DNA from: an uncultured Eubacteriales bacterium
GTDB taxonomy: Bacteria > Bacillota > Clostridia > Oscillospirales > Acutalibacteraceae
Direction of reading: 5' to 3'
DNA length: 9,290 nt
Assembly: GCA_900317795.1 (NCBI GenBank)
Contig: ONIF01000054.1
Span: 1 to 9,290, forward strand
Each line of letters begins with the position of its first letter. Position 1 is the first letter of the stretch. The notes below the pieces were generated by a model. That model searched no databases, was not told where the DNA came from, and worked only from the letters and a program-made list of their open reading frames with translations. The position numbers were made by a program, and so were the translations under genes. Positions 1 to 6,494 of the stretch are shown piece after piece.

Positions 1-30
1 CTGTAATGCGTTTCTACGGCTATTTCTGCA

Positions 31-52
31 AGGGTATGTAATTATATTCCCT
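31..52. repeat. TATAATTA-family palindromic box 1
   Basis: An imperfect palindrome with AGGG at the left, an AATTA core and CCCT at the right. It is the most diverged of six such boxes in the gene-free DNA (others at 265-286, 5682-5701, 6495-6514, 6748-6767 and 9063-9083). It is seen again at 9222-9243 only because of the terminal overlap. Symmetry suggests a protein-binding site; no protein can be assigned. Confidence 0.5.
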
Positions 53-186
53 GTCGCTCAAATGCCCCGTATAATCAATTCTACGGCATTGTATGACGGC
101 ATACAGCGGCATACTTGAATGACTTCACATAGCACACTCTTTCATCGGCTCTTGTTGGTGCTGCTGCTGTCGGTCTGATACCGATA

Positions 187-286
187 CTCGACACGGATAT
201 ATAACAGGCTCTCACAATGCCTTGTATGTCGTTCAGAATGCCGCTGTATGCGTTCTAAACAGGTAAGGAGTATAATTACACCCCTT
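187..286. repeat. Repeat module with TATAATTA box 2
   Basis: The block starts with a GACACGGATATATAACAGGC motif at about 190-209, related to TTCCAACAAGG-type motifs at 5906, 6331 and 9159. It runs through a GCCGCTG copy (240-246) and ends in a near-palindromic box at 265-286, with AAGG on the left, TATAATTA in the centre and CCCCTT on the right. The same order of parts recurs at 6306-6514 and 9126-52. No reading frame spans it with a ribosome binding site. Confidence 0.5.
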
Positions 287-841
287 TAATAAAAACTCTC
301 GTATAACGCAAATATAAGCGTTTTACAGCTATGTCCATTCTTTTGTACTAATGCAGCGGCATTTGATACCATGAAAGGAAAATTCCCCTTGCTGTCGGTC
401 TGCCTTGCTCCGAATATCCCCCCCGCATATCTCAACAGGCTTTTTTGAAATGCTCGGACATCGTACAGTAGGGCATACACACACAATTTTTTCCCAAAAT
501 GAAGATTTAAAAACACTTTTTTCTTTATACTGTGAGATTTTCCGAAAATGAATTTTTTTCGCCTAAATTCTTCTAAATCCGTGTAAAATCCGTCAAAAAT
601 CGCTTGTTTTTTCGGGTGGAGGGCTTGAAAATCTGTCATGCGTTCAAAAAGATGTAAGGGCTGTAACGGTTTGGAAGTCGTTCCCCCTACCTGTTTTCAT
701 GGGGGGAGTGCCAAAAAGTTTCTTTTTCCTGTCCGATACATCGCAAGCCCTCTATTTTGCGGAAAAAATTCCCTTTATTCCGAAAAAAATGTGTTTGGTC
801 AATCCTTTTTTGAATTGATGTCAGCTAAAATTTCAGCTCTA

Positions 842-974
842 CACAATTTTGTGGAGATTGGTTGAGGTCAGCTCAATTTTGAGCCGTCCCCCGACTCCGC
901 AAATTTGCGGACTCCTAAACTTTGAGGAGTCCCCATTTTTGGAGAGTCCTTTTAATCTCCCCAAAGTTTAGGAG
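842..974. repeat. Array of short tandem palindromes with competing hairpins
   Basis: Successive inverted repeats: CACAATTTTGTG (842-853), GCTCAATTTTGAGC (871-884), CCGCAAATTTGCGG (897-910), and an 8-bp stem GGACTCCT/AGGAGTCC (909-916 with 925-932). GGAGA/TCTCC (941-945 with 956-960) follows. A longer 13-bp arm, CTCCTAAACTTTG at 912-924, pairs with 962-974. The 8-bp and 13-bp stems share bases 912-916, so they cannot form together. GACTCC at 893-898 is a further possible partner for GGAGTC at 925-930. No U-run follows, so this is not a simple terminator. A structured RNA, a single-strand or cruciform replication signal, or a packaging site are all possible. Confidence 0.65.
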
Positions 975-1206
975 ATCGGAATATTTTTATGCTGATTGAA
1001 TCCCCCTGCCGCTGCCGTTCTATCCTTGTTGGGTGTCGGTCTGATTGTGGATCATGTATGCAGCGGCATTGTATAGACAATTAACTATTGTATTTGGGAG
1101 AGTTTCAGAAAAAAATAATATTTGGAATTTTGCGAAAAGAATATTACACAGCGTTCAGCCCGTGCCGCTGCATAAAGTTTCAAAATATGCCCCCTTTGTA
1201 TCATAC

Positions 1207-1536
1207 GGGGACATACGGGGACATACAAGGGACAATCAAACAAATGTTTTATTGTCCCCGATTTTTTATAGTATTTATGCGGCTTTTTTTATACGGGGAC
1301 ATACGGGACATACATTTTTTTATTCAAACTCTAAAAATATATAAAAAAATAGTAATATATATAATACACAAAAAGTTTTTATAAAAAAAACACGTTTTTT
1401 AAAGTTATATAGCATTTCTGTATGTCCCGTTGTCCCCACGTTCAAAAAATGGCTTTATAATCGGCTTTTTTTGGTGGCATACAGATTTATTTCCGTATGT
1501 CCCCCGTATGTCCCCCGTATGTCCCCGATTGTCCCC
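1207..1536. other. Candidate replication origin: inverted iterons around an AT-rich core
   Basis: The left arm has GGGGACATAC at 1207-1216, 1217-1226 and 1295-1304, a shorter GGGACATAC at 1305-1313, and the variant GGGACAATC at 1229-1237. The right arm has the complement: GTATGTCCC at 1420-1428, GTTGTCCCC at 1429-1437, GTATGTCCCC at 1495-1504, 1506-1515 and 1517-1526 (11-bp steps), and GATTGTCCCC at 1527-1536. Left copies point one way and most right copies the other, flanking about 105 bp of nearly pure A/T (1314-1419). Steps of 10-11 bp put copies on one face of the helix. Initiator-bound iterons beside an AT-rich unwinding region are a known origin design, and the replication gene ends 47 bp away. 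That the primase/helicase binds here is inferred. Confidence 0.75.
1229..1266 (+). terminator. Terminator-like hairpin formed by two opposed iterons
   Basis: GGGACAAT (1229-1236) pairs perfectly with ATTGTCCC (1251-1258). An inner AAAC/GTTT extends the stem, and six T residues follow close behind (about 1261-1266). It could stop plus-strand transcripts entering the origin, or simply be a paired iteron. Confidence 0.4.
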
Positions 1537-1541
1537 ACGCC

Positions 1542-1576
1542 AAAAAAAGCCGTCAACCTTTATCAAGTCAACGGCT
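1542..1576 (-). terminator. Rho-independent terminator of the primase gene
   Basis: On the minus strand the stem is AGCCGTTGAC (1576-1567) with GTTGACGGCT (1557-1548), which gives 10 pairs including two G-U. The loop has 9 bases and a run of seven T (1548-1542) follows. It starts 7 bases after the stop codon of the 866-aa gene and separates that gene from the origin. Confidence 0.85.
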
Positions 1577-1582
1577 CTTTCA

Positions 1583-4183
1583 TCAAGTGGTTATTCTCTT
1601 TTCAAAGTTTCTTATCGGGAGTTTTTTCAATCGTTTTTTATCCCCGTTAATTTTTACTATTTCGGTATCTATTCCCAACGCTTTTAAGGCAATTCCGACT
1701 TGCTGCACACTATATCTTTTCAAATACTCGTTCCAATGGTTTGAAAATTCCGCAACGGTCATATACTGCCATTCAATAGCATAATTCCCGTTATAACTAT
1801 CGCCCATTTGAATAATATCTTCAATTTCCTTTTGTGCCGGAACGGGTTTGATAAATACACCGTTTCTTCTTTCAAGTTCCTGTATCTCTGAACGGGTAAG
1901 GCGGAATATTTCAGAATAACTCTTTCCATTCTTCACCATGTTTTCAATACACTTGTTTATTTCAGCCCACAGTTGCAGGAAATCAAAGTTTTTTATATCG
2001 TCATAGTCAATATATAAATCCTCTTGCAGCGGAATTACAGCAAAACGCCTGTTTCCTGTCCTATCAATCAGAAATTCATCTTCGTTGACTGTACCGCAAA
2101 AAGAAGTCATACGGGGATATTGTACCGCTGTTTTGCCGTAAGGAACACGAAATTCATCAACGCTTTTTGAGATAAATGCTTTCAGGCTGTCTATATCCTT
2201 TTTGAAAGTGCTGCTAATTTCGCCCAATTCACAGATCCATTTTGAAAGGCTTTGCATAATGTCATCTTTGTTTCTGACATCAAGCACGACACCATCGCCG
2301 AAATAACGGCTATCAAGTGTCAAGGCTTCAAGCAATCTTGTCTTTCCTGTGCCTTGTTTGCCCTTAAAAACAAGCACTATATCAAGACTGAACGGCTTTT
2401 TCATATCGTTATGTAATCCACAAATACACTGCATAAGCCATTTTCTTAAAAATATCCTGTTATATTTGTTTTCATCTGTGTTTGTATCAATTCCCAAAAG
2501 TTTAAACAGGTCATTCAATCGGGTTTTGCCGTCCCATACAGTAGAGTTGATTGTGTCTAAAATCGGGTTATAATCATTTCTTGCAGCTAAAACATTCAGG
2601 TAACTTGCAATTCTCGTTTGTGTATTGCCCGTTAGGTCTTTCAGATCATCTTCCATCAATGCGGGGGCATTTTCTACAAGCTGTTCTTGATTTTCGCTTT
2701 TAAAGCCCTCTATTTCCATTCTGTGACTTATGATATTATATTTGACTTTGATGTTTTTTTGCTCAAGATAAAAAGCCAAATTCTCAATAGTCATTTTCCC
2801 CGTTTCGTCTTTATTGTAATCCTTTTTCTTGTTGGTTTCAGCCTTTTTTATCTGCTTTTCAATCTTTGCAATCTCTTTTTTTTGGTCTGCCATAAAGTCG
2901 GAAAATTCCTCATAAATGCCTTGCTCTTTCGCATACTTTACTAATTCAGCCCAAAAAACCATAAACTCTTTCACTGATACAAAGTTATTCATATAATCAA
3001 GTACTTTGTTATCAAGAACATTTAAAGCAGCGGCTTCTATTGCTTCATCATGTGCCTTTTTTACATCTTCTTCATTTTCCCACGGTATAAGGTTTGTATA
3101 TAAGCCCTGTTCCCCGATACTCACGTTATAACCATCGTTTTTCTTGTCGTATGCGGTAGGTTCATAAAACAAGCGGAAATCTTTCCATGTTTTATCACTG
3201 CAACTGTTATGAAAACAATTAAAGCATAAAGTTCCATCGGCTTTTTGAATAACTGCACTGTCTTTCCCTGTATGCTCTGGATTAAATGGGCAGCTTTCCA
3301 AAATATAATAATTGTCCCCGTTCTTTGTGTCAGTGGAACGGATCGGAACGTTATGCTCTGACAACCAATCAGCTAAATTGAAAGAAGTGCCGCTGTACCT
3401 TTGCGGTAAGCGTCTGTTGTTGGTCTTTTCTTTCGGTTGCTCATGCTCATTGACAAAACTTTGTAACAAGTCCCTTGACGTTTCCGACAGTTCAGCAGGA
3501 ACGGTTAATATTTTAGCCTGTCTGTGAGGTCTTTCCGCTGTTGGTGTCCCCTTTGCCGCAATAGTCCCGTACAATTTACATATCCTTGCAGGATTGAAAA
3601 CACTTGTATCAATTTTAACCATGTTATCAGAAAAAAGGCGGTTAAGAGTTCCCAAAAAACTTTTTACAAGCTGTACATTTTCGGGAGTATTCTCAAAATT
3701 GACTTTATATAACAGGTGATACCCGTTACCCGATAATGCCGTTACAGGTTCACCAAATCCATATTCTTTCAAGGTCTGATATATTTTGACTGCTTTTTGA
3801 TGTGATTTTTCCAATTCTTCATTGCTTGAAGATGTGCCGCTTGGTCTTTCGGTATCAAAATCAAGCAATATCCATTCATAATGGAGTATATCGTTATCAC
3901 TTGTAGTGATAAGTTTATTTCCATAATTGCTTGAAATGAACTTGTTGCACTGTTCCCTTGAATAACAGGCAGTATTTATTTTATTGAGTGAAAAATATAT
4001 TTGCCAATTTGCCGTATCTCTAAAATTATAACTTTCAAGGGCATTTATAGCATTTTCAGCATTAGTAAAATAACCGCTGATATTCTCTTTTCCCTTGATA
4101 CCACGAATTTCAAAAAGTTCATCGTTGGGCTTTAAAAGTTCCAACGCCCTTTTGACTTCCTCAGCATTGATATTTATTTTCAT
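1583..4183 (-). CDS. Primase fused to VapE-type SF3/AAA+ helicase, replication protein
   Basis: This 866-aa protein carries both primer synthesis and DNA unwinding. The N-terminal part matches an archaeo-eukaryotic-type primase. Residues 104-113 hold a DxD metal motif (D108, D110), the SGNGYH motif follows at 151-156, and a third conserved block (IDTSVFNPARICKLYG) lies at 191-206. A zinc-binding cluster follows (C298, H304, C320, C323, C328), then a charged, probably coiled linker at about 433-460. The C-terminal ATPase is of the virulence-associated E family. It has Walker A GKQGTGKT (608-615), a Walker B-like strand ending CELGE (651-655), the GTVNE sensor at 697-701 and RTGNRR (708-713) with likely arginine-finger residues. 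The tail at about 800-866 looks like a DNA-binding helical region. The start is set by AAAGGCGGTG seven bases before ATG, right at the stop of the upstream gene. Fusions of this kind are known replicases of phages, PICI-type satellites and some plasmids. It probably acts on the iterons just beyond its 3' end. Confidence 0.96.
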   Translation of the reverse strand: MKININAEEVKRALELLKPNDELFEIRGIKGKENISGYFTNAENAINALESYNFRDTANWQIYFSLNKINTACYSREQCNKFISSNYGNKLITTSDNDILHYEWILLDFDTERPSGTSSSNEELEKSHQKAVKIYQTLKEYGFGEPVTALSGNGYHLLYKVNFENTPENVQLVKSFLGTLNRLFSDNMVKIDTSVFNPARICKLYGTIAAKGTPTAERPHRQAKILTVPAELSETSRDLLQSFVNEHEQPKEKTNNRRLPQRYSGTSFNLADWLSEHNVPIRSTDTKNGDNYYILESCPFNPEHTGKDSAVIQKADGTLCFNCFHNSCSDKTWKDFRLFYEPTAYDKKNDGYNVSIGEQGLYTNLIPWENEEDVKKAHDEAIEAAALNVLDNKVLDYMNNFVSVKEFMVFWAELVKYAKEQGIYEEFSDFMADQKKEIAKIEKQIKKAETNKKKDYNKDETGKMTIENLAFYLEQKNIKVKYNIISHRMEIEGFKSENQEQLVENAPALMEDDLKDLTGNTQTRIASYLNVLAARNDYNPILDTINSTVWDGKTRLNDLFKLLGIDTNTDENKYNRIFLRKWLMQCICGLHNDMKKPFSLDIVLVFKGKQGTGKTRLLEALTLDSRYFGDGVVLDVRNKDDIMQSLSKWICELGEISSTFKKDIDSLKAFISKSVDEFRVPYGKTAVQYPRMTSFCGTVNEDEFLIDRTGNRRFAVIPLQEDLYIDYDDIKNFDFLQLWAEINKCIENMVKNGKSYSEIFRLTRSEIQELERRNGVFIKPVPAQKEIEDIIQMGDSYNGNYAIEWQYMTVAEFSNHWNEYLKRYSVQQVGIALKALGIDTEIVKINGDKKRLKKLPIRNFEKRITT

Positions 4184-4198
4184 ACCGTTGCACCGCCT

Positions 4199-4408
4199 TT
4201 AATAGTCCTCATGCCTTAAAGTCAAGTTGAGATTGTTTATAATACCTCTCAAATTGCTTATTTCATCGCATATCATAAAGACATTGACTAACTGTAAGGC
4301 AGCTTCAAGGCTGATTTTTTCGTTGAGTTTTTCGTTTGCTGTTTTCTGAATACCTTTTGCAGCGGTCAGAACATCGAGCATTGATTTTTCTGTTATGTAG
4401 AGTGACAT
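4199..4408 (-). CDS. Small helical protein translationally coupled to the primase
   Basis: This 69-aa protein is not one I recognise. It is predicted mostly alpha-helical, with alternating hydrophobic and charged residues, no cysteine pairs and no membrane segment. The start is supported by GAGGT nine bases before ATG. Its TAA stop lies 15 bases from the primase ATG, and the primase Shine-Dalgarno sequence begins at that stop, so the two are surely co-transcribed and probably translationally coupled. Position suggests an accessory or regulatory role in replication, but nothing in the sequence proves it. No good -35/-10 pair is visible upstream; TATAAC on the minus strand near 4443-4448 is the only -10 candidate. 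Confidence 0.85.
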   Translation of the reverse strand: MSLYITEKSMLDVLTAAKGIQKTANEKLNEKISLEAALQLVNVFMICDEISNLRGIINNLNLTLRHEDY

Positions 4409-4596
4409 TGTTTTATTACCTCATTTATATTTTATTTCCCACGTTATATAGTTTCCTCTTATTTTCTCTGTTACAGACACTTTTTAATTGCCGCTGCACC
4501 GTTTTTTTTATCCCAAATCGTAATTTTTTTATGCCTTTTGGGGATTTTTTTACAGAAAAAGCATATTTTTTTCTATATTTGGAAATCCTGTTTTTG

Positions 4597-4625
4597 TTGA
4601 CAATTACACTTAAAGCTTGTATAAT
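4597..4625 (+). promoter_or_regulatory. Consensus sigma-70 promoter of the candidate small RNA
   Basis: TTGACA (4597-4602), a 17-base spacer and TATAAT (4620-4625) match the housekeeping consensus at all twelve positions. The predicted start is near 4632. The spacer and -10 are covered by an operator-like 17-mer (4605-4621). A second symmetry, AGCTTGTA (4614-4621) with TACAAGCT (4629-4636), straddles the -10 and start. It is divergent from the primase operon. Confidence 0.85.
4605..4621. promoter_or_regulatory. Operator-like site O4 (TACACTT...TTGTA)
   Basis: TACACTTAAAGCTTGTA agrees with O1 (TACACTTAATAATTGTA, 7741-7757) at 14 of 17 positions; all three differences lie together in the middle. 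It fills the spacer and overlaps the -10 of a perfect promoter, the place where a bound repressor would block polymerase. The likely ligand is the RHH or HTH protein encoded at 7916-8374. Confidence 0.65.
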
Positions 4626-4631
4626 AATTAC

Positions 4632-4873
4632 AAGCTATGTTTTCATAGTTACACAAGACAAATTTATTTTTCGGGCTTTTTTAAGCAAAGATGTTTCAAT
4701 TAAACAGTGTATCAAAACATTGTTTCTTTGTACGCCGAATAATGCCCCAACGGGTATAGTTAGGCTATGAAGTCAATACAAAAACGCTTTGGTCAATGGC
4801 TTTTGTAATTTTGAATTGAAACAGGGTTACGTGTCACCGTTGGAAGATGTGGGAGTTTTCCAACGGTTTTTTT
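4632..4873 (+). ncRNA. Candidate small RNA, about 240 nt
   Basis: The limits come from a perfect promoter (predicted start about 4632) and a strong terminator (T-run ending 4873). There is no convincing gene between them. The frames present are a 22-codon one without a Shine-Dalgarno site and a 13-codon one at 4767-4808 with only a TAGG two bases before ATG. The transcript would fold locally: ACAGTG (4704-4709) with CATTGT (4718-4723), ATAG/CTAT near 4757-4769, and ACAAAA (4778-4783) with TTTTGT (4801-4806). I do not recognise it as a known RNA family. It lies next to, and points away from, the replication operon, so copy-number or replication control is possible. A leader peptide of 13 aa is the alternative. 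Confidence 0.6.
4837..4873 (+). terminator. Rho-independent terminator of the small RNA
   Basis: CCGTTGGAA (4837-4845) pairs perfectly with TTCCAACGG (4858-4866), extended by A4836-T4867, and a T-run follows at 4867-4873. There is no T-run on the opposite side, so it works on plus-strand transcripts only. Confidence 0.9.
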
Positions 4874-4888
4874 ATGTTTTTCCCATTT

Positions 4889-5068
4889 TTAATCATTGTC
4901 AGATATGGGAGTTTCCGACATTGATTTTTTTTCGCCCTGTTTCAAATAAAAGTTTCTCTGATATTCGTTGAGTTTCTCACGGTTCTTTTTTCTCCATTCG
5001 GCAGCGTATGCCCTTTTTGCCAAATAGAAAGCTCTCTGTTCGATAGTCATAACGGATAAATCTTTCAT
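4889..5068 (-). CDS. Small basic phage/plasmid-type protein, 59 aa
   Basis: A 59-residue protein beginning MKDLSVMTIEQRAFYLAKRA. The centre (residues about 19-44) is rich in aromatic and basic residues, with the pattern YAAEWRKKNREKLNEYQRNF. This resembles small uncharacterised proteins common in phages and mobile elements of Clostridia, with YxxxWRKKN...YxxxFY-like helices. Function is unknown; the charge pattern would suit nucleic-acid binding. The start is set by GAGAGGTG seven bases before ATG. The sigma-70 promoter at 5132-5160 supplies it. CACCT just upstream can pair with AGGTG of the Shine-Dalgarno site, so initiation may be controlled. It converges with the small RNA, and its last codons overlap the RNA's second terminator. 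Confidence 0.82.
   Translation of the reverse strand: MKDLSVMTIEQRAFYLAKRAYAAEWRKKNREKLNEYQRNFYLKQGEKKSMSETPISDND
4893..4932 (+). terminator. Second, related terminator overlapping the 59-aa gene
   Basis: TCATTGTC (4893-4900) pairs with GACATTGA (4917-4924) at seven of eight positions, followed by eight T (4925-4932). Its loop repeats the GGGAGTTT seen in the first terminator's loop, so the pair may be a duplication. It lies within the last codons of the opposite-strand gene. An 11-bp inverted repeat (TTGAAACAGGG at 4816-4826, complement at 4935-4945) encloses both terminators. Confidence 0.55.
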
Positions 5069-5074
5069 TCTCTG

Positions 5075-5088
5075 TCACCTCTCTTTCA
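5075..5088 (-). promoter_or_regulatory. Ribosome binding site leader shared with the 73-aa gene
   Basis: TGAAAGAGAGGTGA on the minus strand is identical to the leader of the 73-aa gene (7696-7709). Here it is preceded by CACC, so CACCT can pair with AGGTG and hide the Shine-Dalgarno site. The partner arm is absent at the other copy. Confidence 0.55.
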
Positions 5089-5131
5089 GGTGGCTGCAAA
5101 TCGAAAAAATAAAGAAAAAAACTATAACTTA

Positions 5132-5160
5132 ATTATATATGAATATCTCTAACAAGTCAA
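5132..5160 (-). promoter_or_regulatory. Sigma-70 promoter of the 59-aa gene
   Basis: On the minus strand, TTGACT (5160-5155), a 17-base spacer and TATAAT (5137-5132) match the consensus at 11 of 12 positions. The predicted leader is about 55 bases. No TACACTT-type operator is present, so it may be expressed independently of the RHH/HTH circuit. Confidence 0.8.
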
Positions 5161-5202
5161 CCATTTTATCAGTTGAAAGTTACATAACTATTTGAAATTT
5201 TT

Positions 5203-5245
5203 ACTATATATTGTGTTTTGAATATAACAAACCACAATATATGGT
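5203..5245. repeat. 13-bp inverted repeat, operator-like
   Basis: ACTATATATTGTG (5203-5215) and CACAATATATGGT (5233-5245) are complementary at 12 of 13 positions and lie about 45 bp upstream of the 59-aa gene's -35. No T-run follows. It could be an operator, or a hairpin in an unrecognised transcript. Confidence 0.4.
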
Positions 5246-5394
5246 ATATTCTAATGCCAAAATCTTTTTTTCTGTTGTTCATCGGAGAGTAACAGGAAGT
5301 ATTTTTTTATCTCAAAATTACCTCACTTTATTGAAGTTGAATTTCCCCAAAAAGTAAACATATCTCAGTTGAATTGATGAACGGTTAGGAGGTC

Positions 5395-5439
5395 GCAAGC
5401 AGAGATTTTGTCAACACGATGTATTGACAAAATCGCTTG
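5395..5439 (-). other. Conserved hairpin-plus-tail element, copy 1
   Basis: The stem is GATTTTGTCAA (5404-5414) with TTGACAAAATC (5424-5434), 11 perfect pairs and a 9-base loop. CAAGC (5396-5400) pairs with GCTTG (5435-5439) below a 3-base bulge. On the minus strand the hairpin is followed by ACAAAATCTCTGCTTGC (5411-5395 overlapping the stem), identical over 17 bases to copy 2 at 8537-8553. The distal stems differ in a compensating way, which argues for selection on structure. A hairpin with an invariant 3' tail resembles the layout of transfer origins (oriT) and of some replication or packaging sites. No relaxase is present, so any transfer would rely on another element. Function is inferred only. 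Confidence 0.6.
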
Positions 5440-5623
5440 GTGGTGAAGTTTCCCCACTCCCCTTAAATCGCTTTCAGCTCACCAAAAGAATAAAAAAAAT
5501 ATGCCGCTGCATTGTCGATTTTTTCTCCCTCGACTAATTTTGAACATTTGTTCTATTTTGATACAGTCTAATATTAACTTGCTTTCGGGTATTCCGAGAG
5601 TATGCAGCGGCTTGTATAATATC

Positions 5624-5701
5624 GCTTTCAGAATAGCCTGTAACGGCTCTCAGACGCTCCACAATGCACAGAATAGCCCATAGGCATATAATTACACCCC
5701 T
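5624..5701. repeat. 78-bp exact direct repeat, copy 1 (with TATAATTA box 3)
   Basis: Identical to 6690-6767, 1,066 bp downstream in the same orientation. It runs from GCTTTCAGAATAGCC to the TATAATTA-centred box 3 (5682-5701), whose right side is ACCCCT. After it, the sequence AAACACTCTGAAATCGGCTT resembles the stretch after box 6 (9085-9118). The perfect identity implies recent duplication or gene conversion. Such repeats could recombine and loop out about 1.07 kb. Confidence 0.85.
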
Positions 5702-5948
5702 CACACAAAACACTCTGAAATCGGCTTATTTTTGAATGCTGCAAACACTCATTTCTCTTTGTTCCCTCTCTGTTCGTTGCCGTGTTGGGACTTTGCCGCC
5801 GTCTGATTGTGCATTATGCCGCTGTACTCTCTCCGATCGTGACGTGATGGAACGGCTAACGGGTATTTCTGCACAAATATTTCTTTGCCGTGTCCTTGCT
5901 CAGACTTCCAACACGGATATAAAAAGCGTTGCTGCTGTTGCCGTCAAT

Positions 5949-6262
5949 GTATCAAATTGATACAGCGGCATAGGGTATCATTTCAAATGTTGCCCTTACT
6001 GTGTAAATGCCTGATTTGAAATCAGTGCTTTTTGCTACCGACATTCATGTCGGTAGCACTTTGAGGTATCAAAAATACTGTATTTGTATCAAGAAAAACG
6101 ACCGTATATTTTAATACTATTTTTAATACCCGAAAATACCGTTTTTATTTTGTTTTTGATACAATTCAAACAATGTTTAAATTGATACTTTCAATATAAA
6201 GATTGATACTTTCAAGCACTAAAAACGATACAGATTTATTTTGTAATACTTCATTTTGATAC
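5949..6262. other. Second origin-like array: GTATCAA / TTGATAC iterons
   Basis: The left part has the perfect palindrome GTATCAAATTGATAC (5949-5963), the variant GTATCAT (5975-5981), and GTATCAA at 6066-6072 and 6086-6092. The right part has the complement TTGATAC at 6156-6162, 6182-6188, 6203-6209 and 6256-6262. Two of these are in the longer unit ATTGATACTTTCAA (6181-6194, 6202-6215). The steps of 20 and 21 bp are two helical turns. Between the arms lies A/T-rich DNA (6093-6155), and two palindromes lie on the left. The design mirrors the array at 1207-1536 with a different motif. It could be a second origin, a partition or incompatibility site, or a target of a small DNA-binding protein. 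Confidence 0.6.
6011..6058. repeat. Two adjacent strong palindromes
   Basis: CTGATTTGAAATCAG (6011-6025) is a perfect 7+1+7 palindrome. TGCTACCGACAT (6033-6044) and its exact complement (6047-6058) form a 12-bp stem around two bases. Neither is followed by a T-run on either strand, so terminators are unlikely. They sit inside the TTGATAC array and could extrude as cruciforms. Confidence 0.7.
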
Positions 6263-6305
6263 TGCACCGAAACAGTGCAGCGGCTTTTCCTATTTTGGTT
6301 CTTCC

Positions 6306-6355
6306 GTGTCGGTCTGACTGCTGCCGACACTTCCAACAAGGATAATGCAACAGGC
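6306..6355. repeat. Hairpin module with TTCCAACAAGG motif
   Basis: GTGTCGG (6306-6312) pairs with CCGACAC (6324-6330); the TGTCGGTCTGA repeat (6307-6317) forms one arm and part of the loop. TTCCAACAAGGATA follows directly at 6331. The module at 9126-9174 has the same order, but its stem sequence is different (AAGTATCGG/CCGATACTT). Preserved pairing with changed bases suggests the hairpin matters. Confidence 0.55.
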
Positions 6356-6494
6356 TATTGCAGATTAAAAAGAGATTGAAATAGATTGAAAAGTTTTTTA
6401 AATTCAAGGCGGCTTTTTGCAATTTCATTGACATTGACGTTTAACACGTTCATACAAGCCGTATAACGCCGCTGTACGCCCCTCAAACGCTTTC

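Larger units (their letters stand above)
1..1190. other. Gene-free repeat-rich region (left block)
   Basis: About 1.2 kb with no open frame that has a usable ribosome binding site. It holds two TATAATTA-centred boxes (31-52, 265-286), six CAGCGGC/GCCGCTG copies (104, 240, 354, 1008, 1061, 1164), three TGTCGGTCTG copies (168, 393, 1034) and a short hairpin with arms 742-746 and 757-761. A dense palindrome array at 842-974 is listed separately. It continues through the circle junction from 8876. The longest frame, minus strand 286-639, crosses several of these repeats and is not accepted as a gene. Confidence 0.7.

Noticed and set aside
286..639. Minus-strand open frame of 117 codons
   Set aside because: The first 60 residues look protein-like, but there is no Shine-Dalgarno site or promoter before ATG 639, and the second half is a translation of dispersed repeats (TGTCGGTCTG, CAGCGGC). 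At best a decayed gene remnant.
638..865. Plus-strand open frame of 75 codons
   Set aside because: No ribosome binding site; unlike any protein; runs into the palindrome array.
1207..1536. CRISPR array
   Set aside because: Units are 10-11 bp, partly head-to-tail without spacers and in both orientations; no cas genes. Iterons explain them better.
1045..1784. Several plus-strand frames through the iteron region and primase 3' end
   Set aside because: They translate the GTATGTCCCC repeats into repeated words (such as MSPVCPP) or are antisense shadows of the primase.
4336..4770. Plus-strand open frame of 144 codons with hydrophobic stretches
   Set aside because: It starts inside the opposite 69-aa gene without a Shine-Dalgarno site. 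The apparent membrane segments come from T-rich DNA, and a promoter lies in its middle.
5386..5394. Near-perfect Shine-Dalgarno sequence (AGGAGG)
   Set aside because: No start codon lies 4-12 bases downstream; the next sequence is the conserved hairpin, so it is more likely part of that element.
6033..6058. 12-bp palindrome as a terminator
   Set aside because: No T-run follows on either strand.
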